Source: Heliocidaris tuberculata
Lineage: Eukaryota; Echinodermata; Echinoidea; Camarodonta; Echinometridae
NCBI GenBank assembly: GCA_025618425.1
Contig: CM046836.1
Span: 26,597,087 to 26,661,086 of the forward strand
Reading direction: 5' to 3'
Length of the DNA: 64,000 nucleotides
Numbering within the stretch: the stretch's first letter is position 1; the number at the start of each line of letters is the position of its first letter. Below the pieces are notes generated by a model that worked only from the letters and a program-made list of their open reading frames with translations, ran no database searches and was not told where the DNA came from. Position numbers and translations under genes: made by a program. Shown here in pieces: positions 61,561-64,000 of this stretch.

Positions 61561-61795
61561 ACATCCCAGTAGACCGAGAGTCCACGAGACCGACAGACCC
61601 ATGAGACCGACAGACCCATGCGATATACTAAACAAAGAAATACATAAGGAAATACAGAAAGGTAGAAAGTTCCAAGAGCTCCTCGAGACAGAAGGCCTAC
61701 AAGACCGACAGCCCACTTGACCGACAGGCCACGTACGAGACAACAAAATAAAGGAAAAACAGAAAAATATCCGTCTCGTGGGCCATCCATGCCAT
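61561..61795. repeat. GAGACCGACAGNCCCATG repeat cluster, locus 2
   Basis: GACCGAGAGTCCACGAGACC, GACAGACCCATGAGACCGAC, CAAGACCGACAGCCCACTTG and ACCGACAGGCCACG are variants of one word. A complement, CGTCTCGTGGGCC, lies near 61771. The word is the reverse complement of that at 41961-42035. Confidence 0.6.
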
Positions 61796-61895
61796 TGTTC
61801 TAGCGAACCCTGTAAAGAGTTGTTAGAAAGCCCACGTATAGCCTGTAGCAATTAAACGTTAACCCGTTGAATACGGAATTTTAAAATTTCCATAC

Positions 61896-62278
61896 TTAAA
61901 GTGATTTGGTAACTTTGTAGAGGCTTGATAAAATCTGAGCTGCCTGGCCTTACATGCTATCAGTGTATGTAATATGGTGTAAAAATGAAGCCCAGGAAAA
62001 AAAGCAATTCAAAATCATCATGTGCTTCACCAAAGTAAAAATATGCAAGTAACCGGAAATGCCAGACTCATTTCCCCCCATAGACTCAGTGTTAGACTAA
62101 AGCGTATGGCCATACGCTTTCGTTCAGTCATAGATATCTTAATAATAGCATTATATATTTGAAAACCTTTCTATGCCTGGTTATTTATTTATCTTTCTGA
62201 ACATCATTGTACAAGACAAATATCAAAATTCAACAATTTATTAAATCAAGCCTCCACAAAGTTACCGAATCCCTTTAA
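61896..62278 (-). mobile_element. 385-bp TTAA-type MITE, copy 2 (inverted)
   Basis: Reverse-complement of the copy at 48241-48625 across its whole length, with ends TTAAAGTGATTTGGTAAC and GTTACCGAATCCCTTTAA. The central 22-bp palindrome (62099-62120) is perfectly kept. The two copies differ by scattered substitutions and small indels. Confidence 0.92.
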
Positions 62279-63090
62279 TATATGCCCTACCCGGTTCCAG
62301 TGGGCAATGGGTTCATTGAAACTCTAGGAAAACGTTGTCTGCACCAAGTTGTGTAACAAATTTCTTTATGAAACGACCTGGAACGGAGGACAGTATATCT
62401 TCTATTCTTTTAAATTAGCCGACATTTTAAAATTAATTAACCTTTTAGTTGAATAATTTTTCAATGCAGTTTATTTTCCAGCTCTTCATTAGTCGTAAAG
62501 GAAAAGACGTAAGGAATGGGAAGTGGAAATATTGGTCTCAACGTTCTTATGTTGTGTTCCTTAAATTTTCGTTTCAGCACATCTTTAAATTATTTCTAAT
62601 CATCATTTTGGGAGGAAATGTTACGTGGATAAAAACTACTACAAAAATGGGTAAAAAGAAACTTTATTTGACACAGTTTTCTGAGAAAGGCTTTCTCCTC
62701 GTAAAAAAACATCACTCCGTCAGCATGGTGAAACTGAATAATCTGAACAGAAGTAAGGGGACCTCAAAGAATTGAGTGGTTTCAAATTCTTAAAAATACA
62801 AATCTTAAATCCCCGCTCCCGTTTCACATCCCTCGCCATGGAAATCAAAGTATTGTATTGCAGAATGTACTGTGTGTCTATGCCAGCTTTTATATATCCC
62901 GACTACGATTCATCTTTTACTCAGTCAATTTTTGCTGTCCATTCGCCGATAATTATGTCACATCCCATGGACGGCAAACTGAAATGACAAGATGCTTTCC
63001 CTATATACGATTTGAGAAATGTCTGCGTTCTAAGAAACGAGGCGTGAGATTTCAACATGGATATACTACCGACTTGTACATCCATGATGT
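62279..63090. other. Gene-free stretch
   Basis: The frame at 62449-62775 is lysine-rich with no recognisable domain. Nothing else is supported. Confidence 0.4.
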
Positions 63091-63092
63091 CA

Positions 63093-63370
63093 AGCTCTGT
63101 GGTATATTGGTGAAGGCTCGTGACTCTCATACGAGAGGGTCCTGGGTTCAATCCTTGTTTTTACCCACATTTATCCCTCTCGACCATGTCAACCCAGTGG
63201 TATTAAATGGTTACTTGGCAGTGTTGGGGGGTAATGATCATTTAAGGCCTCCATGGGAGAGCAGTATTGATACTGATGACCCTACCCTGATTTTTTACCC
63301 AGATATACCCTGGGTAAAAAATACCATATTATCGGGTGCGTATGTGCCCCTGAACCATGTAAACCACTAA
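63093..63370 (+). mobile_element. tRNA-derived SINE
   Basis: The head AGCTCTGTGGTATATTGGTG carries an A-box-like TGGTATATTGG (63100-63110, one mismatch). CTCGTG...TACGAG forms an anticodon-like stem. The B box GGTTCAATCC (63145-63154) is perfect at normal spacing. The body CCCACATTTATCCCTCTCGACC, AAATGGTTACTTGGCAGTG resembles, from memory, the body of common sea urchin SINEs (a conserved AAATGGGTACCYGG-like block), which supports the organism guess. The body end is unclear. Confidence 0.6.
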
Positions 63371-63404
63371 ATACTGATATCACCCAGGGTGCAAAATTGA
63401 AGCT

Positions 63405-63485
63405 CTTGGATGTTCAGATCATGCATACTGCATCCTTAAAGGTGCACCTTTGCACCTTCTGATGTTGAATTCTGCACCCTTGCTA
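63405..63485. repeat. TGCACC-rich repeat, copy 2
   Basis: TTCAGATCATGCATACTGCA, TTTGCACCTTCTGATGTT and CTGCACCC occur in the same order as at 46995-47115. Confidence 0.5.
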
Positions 63486-64000
63486 GCAATGATTTCCCAG
63501 GGTGTAATATGTAAATATTTAGGGCCACAGAAATTATTCCGATTGGGATGCTAATGTGAAGCTTTGTTTCTTAATGTTAGATAGTAAACCCGATAGAGTG
63601 TGGGCCTACAGTTAATAGAATCAGGAATAAAATAAAAATATGGCATAAACACAGCCATAGACTAACGAAATTTCAGGGGGGAAGAAAAAAATGTAAAGAA
63701 ATCATTCATCGCTGGAGCAAAGCTGACACACATCTAATATCTCAATCGATTTGTGATTTATGACGAATACATGGAATGCCGTGCTTGAAGTTTATCTACG
63801 AATCTCATTGGCTGATATTAAATCAATCCTTCAACCCAAGGCCAAACCTTGAGTATATTACTAAACCTTGAGTATATTACTAATACTCCTTAAATAGTGG
63901 CGTGTGAATTTGTGATTCTTAGGATATCAGAGTTGTTATGAAATGTGAAATGCGAATTTATATGTCGAGTTGTCGTATCGTACGAATTCCACTTTTCACC
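63486..64000. other. Gene-free stretch
   Basis: The only structure is a 22-bp direct duplication (AAACCTTGAGTATATTACT) at about 63844-63884. Confidence 0.5.

Noticed and set aside
63093..63165. A functional tRNA gene
   Set aside because: There is no acceptor stem, the A box has a mismatch, and a SINE body follows directly.
62858..63370. A 170-codon open frame on the plus strand
   Set aside because: Its second half is the SINE at 63093-63370, and the first half has no domain.

Overview
This window looks like non-coding nuclear DNA from a marine invertebrate, most likely a sea urchin (echinoid). The inference rests on the overall texture. The DNA is AT-rich, every long frame is broken, and there are no bacterial-style genes or operons. 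Very long simple repeats (AT, GA/CT, CTT) and many runs of 9-20 G or C are present. There are short interspersed elements with tRNA-like heads and a dense population of small inverted-repeat transposons. A short TTAGGG-type run sits inside one of them. The organism call is a judgement from repeat style, not a database match.

No complete protein-coding gene can be supported. Most long frames fall in microsatellites, poly-G elements or repeats. What can be offered is three short stretches bounded by good splice-like signals (minus 35577-35734, minus 55625-55744, plus 52770-52885), one weaker first-exon-like frame (36177-36471), and one clear protein fossil: a frameshifted reverse-transcriptase remnant with a YLDD box at about 27990-28400.

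Layout. 0-5 kb: a small inverted-repeat element (family A), a hAT-type non-autonomous element with a perfect 8-bp target duplication, a GTCGGTC-rich element, and a second family A copy. 5-11 kb: unique AT-rich DNA with hairpin repeats at 9.1 and 10.2-10.5 kb. 11.3-13.7 kb: long CTT and GA/CT arrays. 14.8-15.3 kb: a foldback repeat, then family A copy 3. 16.9-17.6 kb: AT arrays, a hammerhead-ribozyme-like core and a perfect 92-bp-arm palindrome. 19.4-21.4 kb: a foldback element, a local triplication and family A copy 4. 23.9-24.3 kb: an older element with telomere-like sequence, invaded by family A copy 5. 27.8-28.4 kb: an element ending in inverted CGATAA arrays next to the reverse-transcriptase fossil. 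30.8 kb: a hybrid element with the family A core but different ends. 34.7 kb: a second GTCGGTC element. 36.5-36.9 kb: GA array. 39.4 kb: a hAT-like element. 40.3-41.95 kb: a decayed satellite of about 18 units interrupted by a SINE. 42.5 and 49.7 kb: further hAT-like elements. 48.2 and 61.9 kb: two inverted copies of a 385-bp TTAA-type element. 53.3 kb: a third GTCGGTC element. 54.8-58.5 kb: CT, TG and CTT arrays. 63.1 kb: a SINE.

No pathway or operon can be described. The functional story is one of parasitic DNA: several families of non-autonomous transposons, each recognisable by its own inverted ends, inserted beside and inside one another, with simple repeats expanded between them.
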